Source: Oscillospiraceae bacterium (GTDB lineage Bacteria > Bacillota > Clostridia > Oscillospirales > Ruminococcaceae). From it: a DNA stretch of 34,091 nt. Positions 15,670 through 23,998 of this stretch are shown here, piece after piece (the stretch's first letter is position 1; each line of letters starts with the position of its first letter). The translations under genes were made by a program, and so were the position numbers. Location: assembly GCA_022791315.1 (NCBI GenBank), contig JAAVYW010000057.1, forward strand, positions 1-34,091, read 5' to 3'. The notes under the pieces were generated by a model. The model saw nothing but the letters and a program-made list of their open reading frames with translations. It was not told the DNA's origin and searched no databases.

Positions 15670-16122
15670 ATGAGGAAAAAGCATGTCTATCTCTACACCG
15701 ACGGGGCCTGCTCCGGCAATCCCGGGCCAGGCGGCTACGGGGCGGTGCTGCAATACGGGGAGACCCGCAAGGAGCTCTCCGGCGGGGAGCAGAAGACCAC
15801 CAACAACCGCATGGAACTGATGGCCGCCATCGTGGGCCTGGAGGCCCTAAAAGAGCCCTGCCGCGTCACCCTGGTGAGCGACTCCCGCTACCTCATCGAC
15901 GGGATGAAAAAGGGCTGGGCCAAGGGCTGGAAGGCCAAGGGCTGGAAACGCTCTAACGGCCAGCCCGCCCTGAACCCCGACCTGTGGGAGCGCCTTTTGC
16001 AGCTCTTTGAAATCCACGAGGTGGAGCTGGTGTGGGTCAAGGGCCATGCAGGGCATGAGGAAAACGAGCGCTGCGACCAGCTTGCCACTGGCTGGTACTC
16101 CCAGTATAACCGGACTGTCTGA
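15670..16122 (+). CDS. rnhA: Ribonuclease HI
   Basis: A 150-residue enzyme that cuts the RNA strand of RNA-DNA hybrids. ATG 15670 is chosen because GAGGGGAG lies 7 nt upstream and the protein then starts [20 protein letters not shown], as in the family. The four catalytic acids are visible: Asp in YTDGACSG, Glu in NNRMELMA, Asp in VSDSRYL and Asp in NERCDQLA. The basic handle ([15 protein letters not shown]) is present as in E. coli RNase HI. Length is normal. It is transcribed from its own promoter. Confidence 0.95.
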   Translation: MRKKHVYLYTDGACSGNPGPGGYGAVLQYGETRKELSGGEQKTTNNRMELMAAIVGLEALKEPCRVTLVSDSRYLIDGMKKGWAKGWKAKGWKRSNGQPALNPDLWERLLQLFEIHEVELVWVKGHAGHEENERCDQLATGWYSQYNRTV

Positions 16123-16169
16123 GCGCTTGGGGCTTACCCACCTGGTATTCCTTTTCTTGGGCAAGTGTC

Positions 16170-16210
16170 TTGACATCGATGGGGATACTATGATATGATA
16201 GTATCCCCAT
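16170..16210 (+). promoter_or_regulatory. Promoter of the methyltransferase-acetyltransferase pair with a 13-bp dyad over the -10
   Basis: TTGACA (16170-16175), 18 nt, TATGAT (16194-16199). ATGGGGATACTAT (16179-16191) and its exact inverse (16198-16210) flank a 6-nt centre that lies at the start of the -10. Only the right arm would be transcribed, so this is an operator-like site and not an attenuator. The repressor is unknown. Confidence 0.78.
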
Positions 16211-16257
16211 TGATAGTTTTCTAACCAATTAGCCAAACCAGAAAGAGAGGGATAACC

Positions 16258-17010
16258 ATGGATTTTCGCAAGACATTTGACCGGATACCGGAGCAATTTG
16301 ACCAATACCGGCCCAGATACTGCCCGGAGCTCTTTGCGGAGCTGGAAAAGGTGTGCGGGCTGGGGGCCGGGAAAACGGTGCTGGAAATCGGCCCGGGGAC
16401 AGGGCAGGCCACAGAGCCTGTGCTGAAGACCGGGTGCGACTACACCGCCATTGAGCTGGGAGAGCATTTCACCGCCTTTATGCGCGAAAAATTCTCGGCA
16501 TATCCCAATTTCCACATCATAAACGGGGATTTTGAGGCCTATCCCTTTGCGGAGAATGCCTACGACCTGGTGTATTCCGCGGCCACCATCCAGTGGATTC
16601 CGGAGGAAATCGCCTTTTCCAAGACCTACAAAATGCTAAAGCCCGGCGGCTACCTGGCTATGTTCATGACCCGCTCCGACGAGCGGACCGCAAACCCCGC
16701 CCTGGCCGACAAGATTGATGAGGTCTATCGGGCCCATTTCCGGGTGAAACAGGAATACAGCTGCAAAATGGTCTACGAAAACGCGCTGAACTATGGATTT
16801 ATCAACTGGTCTTACCGGGAGTGGACAAGCCGGAGGACGCTGGACGCGGAGCAGTACATCGCCTACATCAGCACCCATTGCGCCCACATCACCCTGGAAG
16901 AGCCCTACAAATCCGCCTATTACAACGGGATACGGGCAGCAGTCCAGGAGGCGGGGGGCATCACCATTCTCGACACCGTGCCGCTCTACCTGGTGCAAAA
17001 GCCCTTCTAA
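16258..17010 (+). CDS. Class I SAM-dependent methyltransferase
   Basis: A 250-residue soluble enzyme. GAGAGGGAT precedes the ATG. The SAM-binding motif I is TVLEIGPGTGQATEPVL (about 40), motif II the acidic IELGEHF, then GDFEAYPF and YDLVYSAATIQWIPEE (motif IV), and the post-motif LKPGGYLAMF. This is the methyltransferase-11/25 type; the C-terminal cap (YREWTSRRTLDAEQYIAYIS) is common in uncharacterised clostridial members. The substrate is unknown. It is followed at 11 nt by a GNAT gene behind the same dyad-controlled promoter. Confidence 0.88.
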   Translation: MDFRKTFDRIPEQFDQYRPRYCPELFAELEKVCGLGAGKTVLEIGPGTGQATEPVLKTGCDYTAIELGEHFTAFMREKFSAYPNFHIINGDFEAYPFAENAYDLVYSAATIQWIPEEIAFSKTYKMLKPGGYLAMFMTRSDERTANPALADKIDEVYRAHFRVKQEYSCKMVYENALNYGFINWSYREWTSRRTLDAEQYIAYISTHCAHITLEEPYKSAYYNGIRAAVQEAGGITILDTVPLYLVQKPF

Positions 17011-17021
17011 AGGAGAAACCG

Positions 17022-17534
17022 ATGCTACACTTTGAGGAAATCACCAACCAAAACCTGCAGGAGGTGTGCCTGCTGCAGGTACGGGAGGAGCAGCGCCCCT
17101 TTGTGGCCGACAACATGTTGAGCTTGGCCGAGGCCTTTGCCACCCGCAACGAGGGGCATGCTGCCCTGCCCTTTGCCATCTACGACGACGACACCCTCAT
17201 CGGCTTTGTGATGCTGGGGTACGGCACGCTGGGGGATGAGGAGGAGCCGGAAATCGCTGCGGGCAACTACTGCCTCTGGCGGCTGATGCTGGGCGCCGCC
17301 CACCAGGGCAAGGGCTATGCCAGGCCCATCCTGGACTGGGTGGTCTCCTATGTAAAGGGGTTCCCCTGCGGCCCGGCCCGGTATCTCTGGCTCTCCTACG
17401 AGCCGGAAAACACCCACGGCCGTGAGGTCTATCGCCGCTATGGCTTCCGGGAGACCGGGGAATTCTGCGGCGAAGAGATTGTGGCTGTGCTGGAACTGGG
17501 CAATCCCCAGGAAGACGGCAGGGGTGCGGAATAG
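17022..17534 (+). CDS. GNAT-family N-acetyltransferase, polyamine-acetyltransferase-like
   Basis: A 170-residue acetyltransferase. ATG 17022 is chosen because AGGAG lies 7 nt upstream; a longer overlapping frame is out of the family. The GNAT core is visible: FAIYDDDTLIGFVMLGYG, the acetyl-CoA loop LMLGAAHQGKGYARPILDW (Q/R-x-x-G-x-G type), and YEPENTHGREVYRRYGFRET. The pattern near the end (YGFRETGEFCGEE) resembles Bacillus BltD spermine/spermidine acetyltransferase; this is a resemblance seen by eye, not proof of substrate. It is co-transcribed with the upstream methyltransferase. Confidence 0.87.
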   Translation: MLHFEEITNQNLQEVCLLQVREEQRPFVADNMLSLAEAFATRNEGHAALPFAIYDDDTLIGFVMLGYGTLGDEEEPEIAAGNYCLWRLMLGAAHQGKGYARPILDWVVSYVKGFPCGPARYLWLSYEPENTHGREVYRRYGFRETGEFCGEEIVAVLELGNPQEDGRGAE

Positions 17535-17630
17535 GGATTTGCCGGGCGGCTTTTTACAGAAGAAAATTTTTTGTAAAAAACCGCTTTCCCCCCTTTTCTC
17601 TTTCCAACCTTTGTGATATACTGTATTTGG

Positions 17631-17664
17631 AACGGGGCAGTGGCCTTTGGCCTGCCCCGTTTTT
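17631..17664 (+). terminator. Rho-independent terminator upstream of iscS
   Basis: AACGGGGCAG (17631-17640) pairs with CTGCCCCGTT (17652-17661), with an inner GGCC/GGC fold and a T-run to 17664. It ends the methyltransferase-GNAT transcript. An extended -10 (TGATATACT, 17614-17622) lies just before it, so a start there would run straight into the hairpin and could act as an attenuated leader for iscS; this is speculative. Confidence 0.85.
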
Positions 17665-17770
17665 CACAAGCGTAATTTGGACTTTTTTTATCAAGTAAAT
17701 TTCCCGCCGCAGCTTCCCCTTTCAGGAGCCGGAGGGAAAATGCAGCACATGAAAGGAAGGGGAAACACAT

Positions 17771-18955
17771 ATGGAACGACAAATTTATGCCGACAACGCA
17801 GCCACCACGCAGATGTCCCAGCGGGTGCTGGAGGCCATGCTGCCCCATCTCATGGGGGAATACGGGAACCCCTCCAGTATCTACGGCCTGGGGCGCAGTG
17901 CCCGCATGGCGGTGGAGACTGCAAGGGAGCAGGCGGCGGCAGTGCTGGGCTGCCTGCCGGGGGAAATCTATTTCACCTCCTGCGGCAGCGAGTCCGACAA
18001 CTGGGCCATCAAGGGCGTGGCGGAGAAGATGGCGGAGAAGGGCAAGAAACACATTATCACCTCTGCCTTTGAGCACCACGCGGTGCTGCACACCTGCAAG
18101 CACCTGGAAAAGCTGGGCTGGCAGGTGACCTATCTCCCGGTAGGGAGCGAGGGCATCGTGAACCCGGCAGACGTGGAGTCCGCCATCCGGGAAGACACTG
18201 CGCTGGTGACAATTATGTATGCCAACAACGAAATCGGCACTGTCCAGCCCATCCCGGAAATCGGGGCCGTCTGCAAGGCCCATGGGGTGTATTTCCACAC
18301 CGATGCGGTGCAGGCGGTGGGGCATGTTGCCATCAATGTGAAGGAACAGAACATCGACCTGCTCTCCCTGTCGGGGCACAAAATCCACGCCCCCAAGGGG
18401 GTTGGCATCCTCTATATGAAAAACGGCATCGGCCTGCCCAACTTCATCGACGGCGGCGGCCAGGAGCGGAACAAGCGGGCCGGTACGGAAAACGTGGCCT
18501 CCATTGTGGGCCTGGGGAAAGCGCTGGAAGAGGCGAATTTCCAGATGGGGCCGCGCAACAGCCGGGTGCTCGCCATGCGGGACAAGCTCATCGACGGCCT
18601 GCTGGCTATCCCCCGCACCCGGCTCAACGGCAGCCGGGAACACCGCCTCCCCGGCAACGTGAACATCTCCTTTGAAGGGGTGGAGGGGGAATCCCTGCTG
18701 CTGATGCTGGATTTGAAGGGCATCTGCGCCTCCTCCGGCTCGGCCTGTACCTCCGGTTCCCTGGACCCCAGCCATGTGCTGCTGGCCCTGGGGCTCCCCC
18801 ACGAAATTGCCCACGGTTCCCTGCGCCTCTCCATCAACGAGTGGAACACCCCCGAGGACATTGACTACATCCTCCAGGTGGTGCCCGAAATCATCACCAA
18901 GCTGCGGGCCATGTCCCCCCTGTGGGAGCGCATCTGCAAGGAAGAGGCCAACTGA
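17771..18955 (+). CDS. iscS: Cysteine desulfurase (IscS/NifS)
   Basis: A 394-residue PLP enzyme that takes sulfur from cysteine as a persulfide for Fe-S clusters and tRNA thiolation. AAGGAAGGGG precedes the ATG. It starts [19 protein letters not shown] as in the family; other marks are [37 protein letters not shown], the PLP Lys in [12 protein letters not shown] (about 204), and the catalytic Cys326 in [17 protein letters not shown]. The short mobile loop around that Cys marks the NifS/IscS class and not SufS. IscU and MnmA genes follow, the two acceptors expected. No iscR regulator gene is present upstream. Confidence 0.95.
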   Translation: MERQIYADNAATTQMSQRVLEAMLPHLMGEYGNPSSIYGLGRSARMAVETAREQAAAVLGCLPGEIYFTSCGSESDNWAIKGVAEKMAEKGKKHIITSAFEHHAVLHTCKHLEKLGWQVTYLPVGSEGIVNPADVESAIREDTALVTIMYANNEIGTVQPIPEIGAVCKAHGVYFHTDAVQAVGHVAINVKEQNIDLLSLSGHKIHAPKGVGILYMKNGIGLPNFIDGGGQERNKRAGTENVASIVGLGKALEEANFQMGPRNSRVLAMRDKLIDGLLAIPRTRLNGSREHRLPGNVNISFEGVEGESLLLMLDLKGICASSGSACTSGSLDPSHVLLALGLPHEIAHGSLRLSINEWNTPEDIDYILQVVPEIITKLRAMSPLWERICKEEAN

Positions 18956-19078
18956 CTGAGGAGCCCTCCCCCGCCAGGGGAAGGATGCCGAGAGACGTAA
19001 AACCCTACCGCCCCAAAAGACAGAGCCAACGGCCGGACTGGCAAAGGGGCGGGAACCTAAAAATAGGAGGCAACTGCC

Positions 19079-19510
19079 ATGTTATACAGTGAAAAAGTAA
19101 TGGACCATTTTTCCAATCCCCGGAATGTGGGGGAGATTGCCGACGCCGACGGCGTGGGAGAAGTGGGGAACGCCCAGTGCGGCGACATCATGAAGATGTA
19201 CCTAAAAATCAAGGACGGCGCCATTGAGGACGTGAAGTTCAAGACCTTTGGCTGCGGCGCGGCCATTGCCACCAGCTCTGTTGCCACTGAGCTTATCAAG
19301 GGCAAATCCATCGACGACGCCCTGAAGCTCACCAACAAGGCCGTGGTGGAGACCCTGGAGGGCCTGCCCCCCCAGAAGCTGCACTGCTCTGTGCTGGCCG
19401 AGCAGGCCATCAAGGCCGCCCTGGCCGACTACTACCGCCGCCAGGGCATCGACCCCACCCCCATTGTGGGCGAGCTCTCTGACTGCGAGGCCTGTGGGCA
19501 TGGGGAGTAG
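19079..19510 (+). CDS. iscU: Iron-sulfur cluster scaffold IscU/NifU N-terminal type
   Basis: A 143-residue scaffold on which [2Fe-2S]/[4Fe-4S] clusters are built. AGGAGG lies 8 nt before the ATG. It starts MLYSEKVMDHFSNPRNVGEI as usual, and the three ligand Cys are present: C34 in NAQCGD, C59 in FGCGAAIA, C103 in LHCSVLAEQA. The tail (DCEACGHGE) adds a Cys pair (C136, C139). It lies 123 nt after iscS, and its last 11 nt overlap mnmA, so the three are surely one operon. Confidence 0.95.
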   Translation: MLYSEKVMDHFSNPRNVGEIADADGVGEVGNAQCGDIMKMYLKIKDGAIEDVKFKTFGCGAAIATSSVATELIKGKSIDDALKLTNKAVVETLEGLPPQKLHCSVLAEQAIKAALADYYRRQGIDPTPIVGELSDCEACGHGE

Positions 19511-20555
19511 GCGCGTCCTGGTGGCACTCTCCGGCGGCGTGGACAGCAGCGTCTGCGCCGCCCTGCTCTTGGAACAGGGCTTTGAAACGGCAGGGGCTGT
19601 CCTGGACCTCTCCCCCTGCCACGAGCCTGCGGTAGAGGCTGCAAAGGCCAGCGCCGATGCCCTCTCCATCCCCCTCCACGTCATCCGGGAGCGGGAGCAG
19701 TTTGACCGGGAGGTCATCGCCCCCTTTGCCCGCAGCTACTACCGGGGGGAGACCCCCAACCCCTGTATCTTCTGCAATCCCCAGGTGAAATTCGCCCTGG
19801 TATGTGCCAAGGCCAGGGAGCTGGGGTTTTCCCATATCGCCACCGGGCACTATGCCGGGCTGGAGAACCGGGAGGGGAAACTGTGGCTCAAGAAGGCGGG
19901 GTTCCTCCCGCGGGACCAGTCCTACATGCTCTACCGCCTCACCCAGGAGCAGCTTGGGATGCTGCTGCTTCCCCTGGCGGGCCTCTCTAAGGAACAGGTG
20001 CGGGAGAAGGCCCGGGCGCTGGGCCTTCCCTGCGCCGGGAGCCCCGACAGCCAGGAGATTTGCTTTGTCCCCCCCGGGGGGAGCTATGCCGGGTTTTTGG
20101 AATCCCGCTTCGGCCCCTCCAAGCCCGGCTGGTTTGTTTCCCCCGAGGGGGAGCGCATCGCCCCCCACAAGGGCCTGCTCCACTACACTGCCGGGCAGCG
20201 CAAGCACCTGGGGGTTGCCCTGGGCCGCCCCGCCTTCATCCGCCGCATTGACGGGGAGAGCGGCGACATCCTTCTGGGCTATGCCGGGGAGGAGTATGCG
20301 GGCAGCGTCCTGCTGCGGGATGTGGTGTTCCTCCCTGACCGGGACACGGTATTGCAGGGGGAGACCACCTTTGCCGCCCAAGTGAAGGTGCGCTCCCGTG
20401 CTGTCCCCTCCCCTGCCCGTGTCACCTGCCTGACGGACGGGCGGGCGCTGGTGGAATTTGAACAGCCGGAGCGGGCCCCCGCCCCCGGCCAGTCCTGCGT
20501 CTTTTACCGGGACGAGTGGGTGCTGGGAGGCGGCGTGATTGTAGAGAGCCGATGA
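19500..20555 (+). CDS. mnmA: tRNA-specific 2-thiouridylase MnmA
   Basis: A 351-residue enzyme that thiolates U34 of Lys, Glu and Gln tRNAs with IscS-derived sulfur. ATG 19500 is chosen because it gives RRVLVALSGGVDSSVCAALL with the PP-loop near the start; a start at 19464 is possible but adds unrelated residues. Other marks: the first catalytic Cys region GETPNPCIFCNPQVKF, ATGHYAG, PRDQSYMLYRL, and the second catalytic Cys in SPDSQEICFVPPGG, then the C-terminal barrel (HYTAGQRKHLGVAL). Overlap with iscU by 11 nt implies translational coupling. Confidence 0.95.
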   Translation: MGSRRVLVALSGGVDSSVCAALLLEQGFETAGAVLDLSPCHEPAVEAAKASADALSIPLHVIREREQFDREVIAPFARSYYRGETPNPCIFCNPQVKFALVCAKARELGFSHIATGHYAGLENREGKLWLKKAGFLPRDQSYMLYRLTQEQLGMLLLPLAGLSKEQVREKARALGLPCAGSPDSQEICFVPPGGSYAGFLESRFGPSKPGWFVSPEGERIAPHKGLLHYTAGQRKHLGVALGRPAFIRRIDGESGDILLGYAGEEYAGSVLLRDVVFLPDRDTVLQGETTFAAQVKVRSRAVPSPARVTCLTDGRALVEFEQPERAPAPGQSCVFYRDEWVLGGGVIVESR

Positions 20556-20566
20556 GGGGGAAGACA

Positions 20567-21064
20567 ATGGAATCAGACGATTTCCTGTGCCGGGATGAAA
20601 AGGGCAATCTCCTGCTGGCAGTTGAACCCATAGAAGAGGATGCGCTGGCAAAGGACCCCCATTTCACCCACTGCCTGGCAGTGGTGAAGGTGGGGGAAGA
20701 GCATCTGCTGGGCTGGAACAACTGGCGCAAACGCTTTGAGCTCTTCGGCGGCTGTCGGGAGGAGGGGGAGACGCCCAGGGTGTGCATCCTCCGGGAATGC
20801 CGAGAGGAGCTGGGCTTCCAGGGCGGGGAGATACAGTACCTGGGCGCCATGAAGCTCCGGCTGATAGCAGACTATTTTTCCCATGAGGCCCGAACCGAAT
20901 CCGGCGGGCTCTATGGGATTACCCTGCCCGCCGCCCCAATCGCGGCGCTTTCCGCCGGAATACAAGACCGGGCGGAGATTGCCCGGCTGGGCTTTTACAG
21001 CCAAGTCAAGGGCAAAGAACCAATTGCCGAGATTGACGAGAAACTGCTGGAATTTTTCCCATAA
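20567..21064 (+). CDS. NUDIX hydrolase
   Basis: A 165-residue hydrolase of nucleoside-diphosphate-linked compounds. ATG 20567 has GAGGGGGA 5 nt upstream; ATG 20552, which overlaps the mnmA stop, is in frame but lacks a site. The full NUDIX box is present: G-CREEG-E, seven residues, then RECREELGF. The fold is otherwise ordinary and the substrate is unknown. It closes the isc-mnmA operon, ahead of a strong terminator. Confidence 0.9.
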   Translation: MESDDFLCRDEKGNLLLAVEPIEEDALAKDPHFTHCLAVVKVGEEHLLGWNNWRKRFELFGGCREEGETPRVCILRECREELGFQGGEIQYLGAMKLRLIADYFSHEARTESGGLYGITLPAAPIAALSAGIQDRAEIARLGFYSQVKGKEPIAEIDEKLLEFFP

Positions 21065-21070
21065 CATAGA

Positions 21071-21107
21071 GCGCCGCCTGCCAGATTTGTGGCAGGCGGC
21101 GCTTTTT
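21071..21107 (+). terminator. Rho-independent terminator of the iscS-iscU-mnmA-nudix operon
   Basis: A 12-bp GC stem (GCGCCGCCTGCC, 21071-21082, with its inverse at 21091-21102), an 8-nt loop and TTTTT. Confidence 0.95.
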
Positions 21108-21117
21108 CTCCTGTGTC

Positions 21118-21966
21118 CTAGGTATCCTCCTCCGCCTTCTGCACCGGCGGCACGGGGAAGGCCAAGTCCTCCTGATACTCTGCCTGTGCTAAGGCGCTGT
21201 CAAAGTCGATGCCCGCAATCATGGAACGGCTCCACTCCCGGTCTTCTCTCTGCTCCGAGATGGCGGGGACGCCCTGCTGGATAAGGCCCAGGTCGTGGGC
21301 AAAGCTCCAGATTTTCCGCTCTGCCGGGAGGCTGGTAGAGCCTTCCAGGGGAAAGTAGCTGACACCAATCGACCGGGTGCCCCGCTCCTGCCAGCGCAGG
21401 GTGAAAGTCATCGGCTCCCTATCCCCGTCCAGGCCAAAGGAGAGCTTGAGGAAGCGGCGGGAGGTATCGTCCCACTCTGTCTCAGGGTATTCCGCTGTCA
21501 GCAGATAGGGGGTGGCAGTGGAGAGGGGGATGTGCTTAAAGGTGAGCTCCTCCGCTTCCTGGCCCATCAGCTGGGCAGCCAGCTCCCACTGCCTGGCAGC
21601 GTATTCCCGGGAACCCAGCTCCTCCCAGGCCATGTCCCGATAGGCCAGCTTGTCCCCGTCGTAGCAGTAGAGCCGCCCCTGATACCAGAGGTACCGCTTG
21701 CCCGCCCCCTCGTGCCAGGCCACCTGATATTCCTCCGTGTCGTAGAACTCGTGGCTGACAGTGCTCTGGGTCAGCTCAATGGTATAGCCGTCCAGGTCCT
21801 CTAAGGTGCGCTGTTCCATCTCCCCGCAGACAGACTCATACACCCGCTGGGCCTGGTTGTCCTCATAAGTGGTTTCCCCAAAGGGCTCCTGGCCCGGCAG
21901 GGCGATACAGCCGGAGAGCAGGCAGGCAATCCCCGCCAGGAGCAGGGGCAGCAGGTGGTTCCGCAT
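21118..21966 (-). CDS. Lipoprotein of unknown function
   Basis: A 282-residue secreted lipoprotein. AAGGGGGG lies about 9 nt before ATG 21966. The signal peptide (NHLLPLLLAGIACLLSGC) has a textbook lipobox, LLSGC, with Cys19 as lipid anchor. The mature part is acidic and alternates aromatic beta-strand stretches (YLWYQGRLYCYDGDKLAY, FTLRWQERGTRSIGVSYF); no domain is recognised. It lies 14 nt after the nitroreductase gene at the far end of the cell-wall cluster and may be co-transcribed with it. Confidence 0.8.
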   Translation of the reverse strand: MRNHLLPLLLAGIACLLSGCIALPGQEPFGETTYEDNQAQRVYESVCGEMEQRTLEDLDGYTIELTQSTVSHEFYDTEEYQVAWHEGAGKRYLWYQGRLYCYDGDKLAYRDMAWEELGSREYAARQWELAAQLMGQEAEELTFKHIPLSTATPYLLTAEYPETEWDDTSRRFLKLSFGLDGDREPMTFTLRWQERGTRSIGVSYFPLEGSTSLPAERKIWSFAHDLGLIQQGVPAISEQREDREWSRSMIAGIDFDSALAQAEYQEDLAFPVPPVQKAEEDT

Positions 21967-21980
21967 AGCGCCCGCCCCCC

Positions 21981-22499
21981 TTAAAACCGGTGGTACACCA
22001 CCAGCTCCGCCTCCGGCCGGTAGGTCTCGTGCATGGGGGAGGGTTTTGCGTCCCCGGCGGGGTAGCCCATCACTAAGAGGGCCACAGGCTCCAGGGTATC
22101 CGGCAGCGCAAATTCGCGCCGCACTGCCTCCGGGTCAAAGTGCATCACCCAAGTGCTGCCCACGCCCAGGGAGGCGGCGGCCAGCATCATATGGTCGGCC
22201 ACAATGCTGGCGTCGATGTCGCCGCTGGGCTTGCCGTCATATTCCCGCACCCAGCACTCGGTCTTGTCATAGCACACCAGCAGCGCCAAAGGCGCGTCAA
22301 AGTGGGAGCCGGTGCACTTTTTGAGCTTCTGGCGGCCCTCCTGGCTCTCAATTACCAGCACCCGCTGGGGCTGGCGGTTGCAGGCGGTGGGGGCCAGATG
22401 CCCGGCACGGAGGATTTTCCCCGTCACCTCCGGCTTCACCGGCCTGCCGTCGAATTTCCGCACCGAATAGCGATTTTTTGCCAGTTCTAAAAAGTCCAT
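21981..22499 (-). CDS. Nitroreductase-family flavoprotein
   Basis: A 172-residue FMN-binding oxidoreductase. Start ATG 22499 (MDFLELAKNRYSVRKFDGRP) follows AAGGAAAGGG at about 7 nt. The family marks are NRYSVRKF (phosphate binding), APTACNRQPQRVLV, and ASLGVGSTWVMHFDPEAV with VALLVMGYPAGDAKPS near the end. It is the short type, expected to dimerise. It lies 125 nt after murG; whether it shares that transcript is not clear. Substrate unknown. Confidence 0.9.
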   Translation of the reverse strand: MDFLELAKNRYSVRKFDGRPVKPEVTGKILRAGHLAPTACNRQPQRVLVIESQEGRQKLKKCTGSHFDAPLALLVCYDKTECWVREYDGKPSGDIDASIVADHMMLAAASLGVGSTWVMHFDPEAVRREFALPDTLEPVALLVMGYPAGDAKPSPMHETYRPEAELVVYHRF

Positions 22500-22624
22500 A
22501 TTTTTCCCTTTCCTTCCGTTTCCGGGGCTTTCCCCCTTTGGGGACAAGCCGCCGGGTCCCGTCTTCCTTCTCTCGGCGGGCCGCCTGTTCTGGGCCCTTC
22601 TTTCCTGACAGGGTTGGCGCGCGT

Positions 22625-23752
22625 TTATCCCCGCAGCAGCTTCATCAGTTCCTCATAAATCCGCTGGCTGGCGTCCAAGTACCCGGTTTTCCCGGCGTTT
22701 TTTCCCAGCTCCCGCAGCTGTTCCGGGTGGCTTATCAGCTGCTCCACTTCCTGGATAAGCCGCTCGCCGGTCAAATCCTTCTCCTGGATGAGCACAGAGG
22801 CCCCTGCCTCCACCATGGCCTGGGCGTTGTGGTACTGGTGGTTTGCCGTCACATTGGGGGAGGGGATGAGGATGGAGGCCCGCTGGCTGGCGCAGAGCTC
22901 GCTCAAGGTGGTGGCCCCGGAGCGGCAGATGATTAAATCGGCGGCGGCATAGCACGTAGGCATATTGTCTATGTACTCCTTCACCACGATGTTGGGCTTT
23001 CCCCGCCAACCCACCCCCCGCTCCTCCAGCAGCTCGGGGAGATAATCCCAGCCAAAGGAGCCGGTGGCGTGGATATGCCAGAGGTTGCCCTTGGGGGCGT
23101 GCCAGGCGATAAGGTCGGCAATGGCCTCGTTGATGCGCTTGGCCCCGTTGCTCCCGCCGAAGGAGACAATACAGGGGCGGTTATCGATGCCCAGCTCCCT
23201 CCGGGCCTTTTCCCTGCTGGCAAAGAGGAAGCCCTCCCGCACCGGGGTGCCTGTCACCACGGCAGGGCAGCCGGGATGCAGGTGTTTTTCCGCTGCCGGG
23301 GTGCTTAACATCAGCAGGTCCACATGCCGCATCAGCAGCTTGGTGGTCATGCCGGGGAAGGCGTTGGATTCGTGGGTGGCGGTCTTGATGCCCAGGCGGG
23401 AGGCCTCCCGCAGCAGCGGCCCGCTCACATAGCCCCCGGTGCCCATCACCAGGTCGGGCTTAAAGTCCTGCAAAATCTCCCTGGCCCGGTGGGAGGCCTG
23501 GCTCAGGCAGCGCACCGCCTCCAGGTTGTGCCGCAGGTTCTTTTTGCTCATATGGCGCAAAAAGCCCATCACTGCTAAGGGGATGAAGTCAAAGCCCGCT
23601 TGGGGCACCAGGCGGGCCTCCATGCCGTTTGGCGTGCCCACATAGGCGATGGCGGCCTCCGGGTGGCGGGCCCGCACATAGGCCGCCACGGCCAGCGCCG
23701 GATTGATGTGCCCGGCGGTGCCCCCGCCGGTAAAAAGGATTCTCATGTCCAT
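22625..23752 (-). CDS. murG: UDP-GlcNAc--MurNAc-pentapeptide-lipid GlcNAc transferase MurG
   Basis: A 375-residue membrane-associated GT28 enzyme that turns lipid I into lipid II. ATG 23752 is chosen because GAGGAAAGG lies upstream; MRILF two codons later is an alternative. The donor/acceptor loops are complete: ILFTGGGTAGHINPALAVA, MGTGGYVSGPLL, THESNAFPGMTTKLL, SFGGSNGAKRINEAI, and the UDP-GlcNAc site CRSGATTLSELCA with PSPNVTANHQYHNAQ. Length is normal. It follows the SEDS gene after an unusual 246-nt structured gap. Confidence 0.95.
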   Translation of the reverse strand: MDMRILFTGGGTAGHINPALAVAAYVRARHPEAAIAYVGTPNGMEARLVPQAGFDFIPLAVMGFLRHMSKKNLRHNLEAVRCLSQASHRAREILQDFKPDLVMGTGGYVSGPLLREASRLGIKTATHESNAFPGMTTKLLMRHVDLLMLSTPAAEKHLHPGCPAVVTGTPVREGFLFASREKARRELGIDNRPCIVSFGGSNGAKRINEAIADLIAWHAPKGNLWHIHATGSFGWDYLPELLEERGVGWRGKPNIVVKEYIDNMPTCYAAADLIICRSGATTLSELCASQRASILIPSPNVTANHQYHNAQAMVEAGASVLIQEKDLTGERLIQEVEQLISHPEQLRELGKNAGKTGYLDASQRIYEELMKLLRG

Positions 23753-23761
23753 ACCCGCCTT

Positions 23762-23996
23762 TCCTCTATCGGGAATCCCGTGACCTATCGAAAAAACTTT
23801 TCCCGCGCTCGCAAGCGCATTAAAATCTCGCGTAGCGGGCCAAATTTTGCGGCGGCTTTGCCGTCTCAAAATTTTCTTCTATTTTGCAAGTGTATCCCAA
23901 CGGGATGCGCGCAGCAAAATGCGCGGTTAAGTGGAGGGCCGAAGGCCCGGAACGTACCTCAGACTGGCAAATAAGTCAAAGACTTATTTGCCAGTC
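23762..23996 (-). repeat. Array of six hairpins between the SEDS gene and murG
   Basis: In 246 non-coding nt I see six successive inverted repeats: CGGG-AAT-CCCG (23770-23780), GCGCT-CGCA-AGCGC (23805-23818), AAATTTTG...CAAAATTT enclosing CGGC-TTT-GCCG (23842-23874), ATTTTGC...GCAAAAT enclosing ATCCC-AAC-GGGAT (23881-23920), GGGCC-GAA-GGCCC (23936-23948), and a perfect 16-bp stem with an AAA loop (23962-23996) that starts 2 nt after the SEDS stop. None has a U-tract. It is AT-richer than the genes. It may be a repetitive element or a structured mRNA linker. Confidence 0.7.
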
Positions 23997-23998
23997 GA

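Noticed and set aside
17438-18814. 458-codon minus-strand frame
   Set aside because: Antisense of iscS and the GNAT gene; spans a terminator and has no family pattern.
19410-20651. 413-codon minus-strand frame
   Set aside because: Antisense shadow of mnmA.
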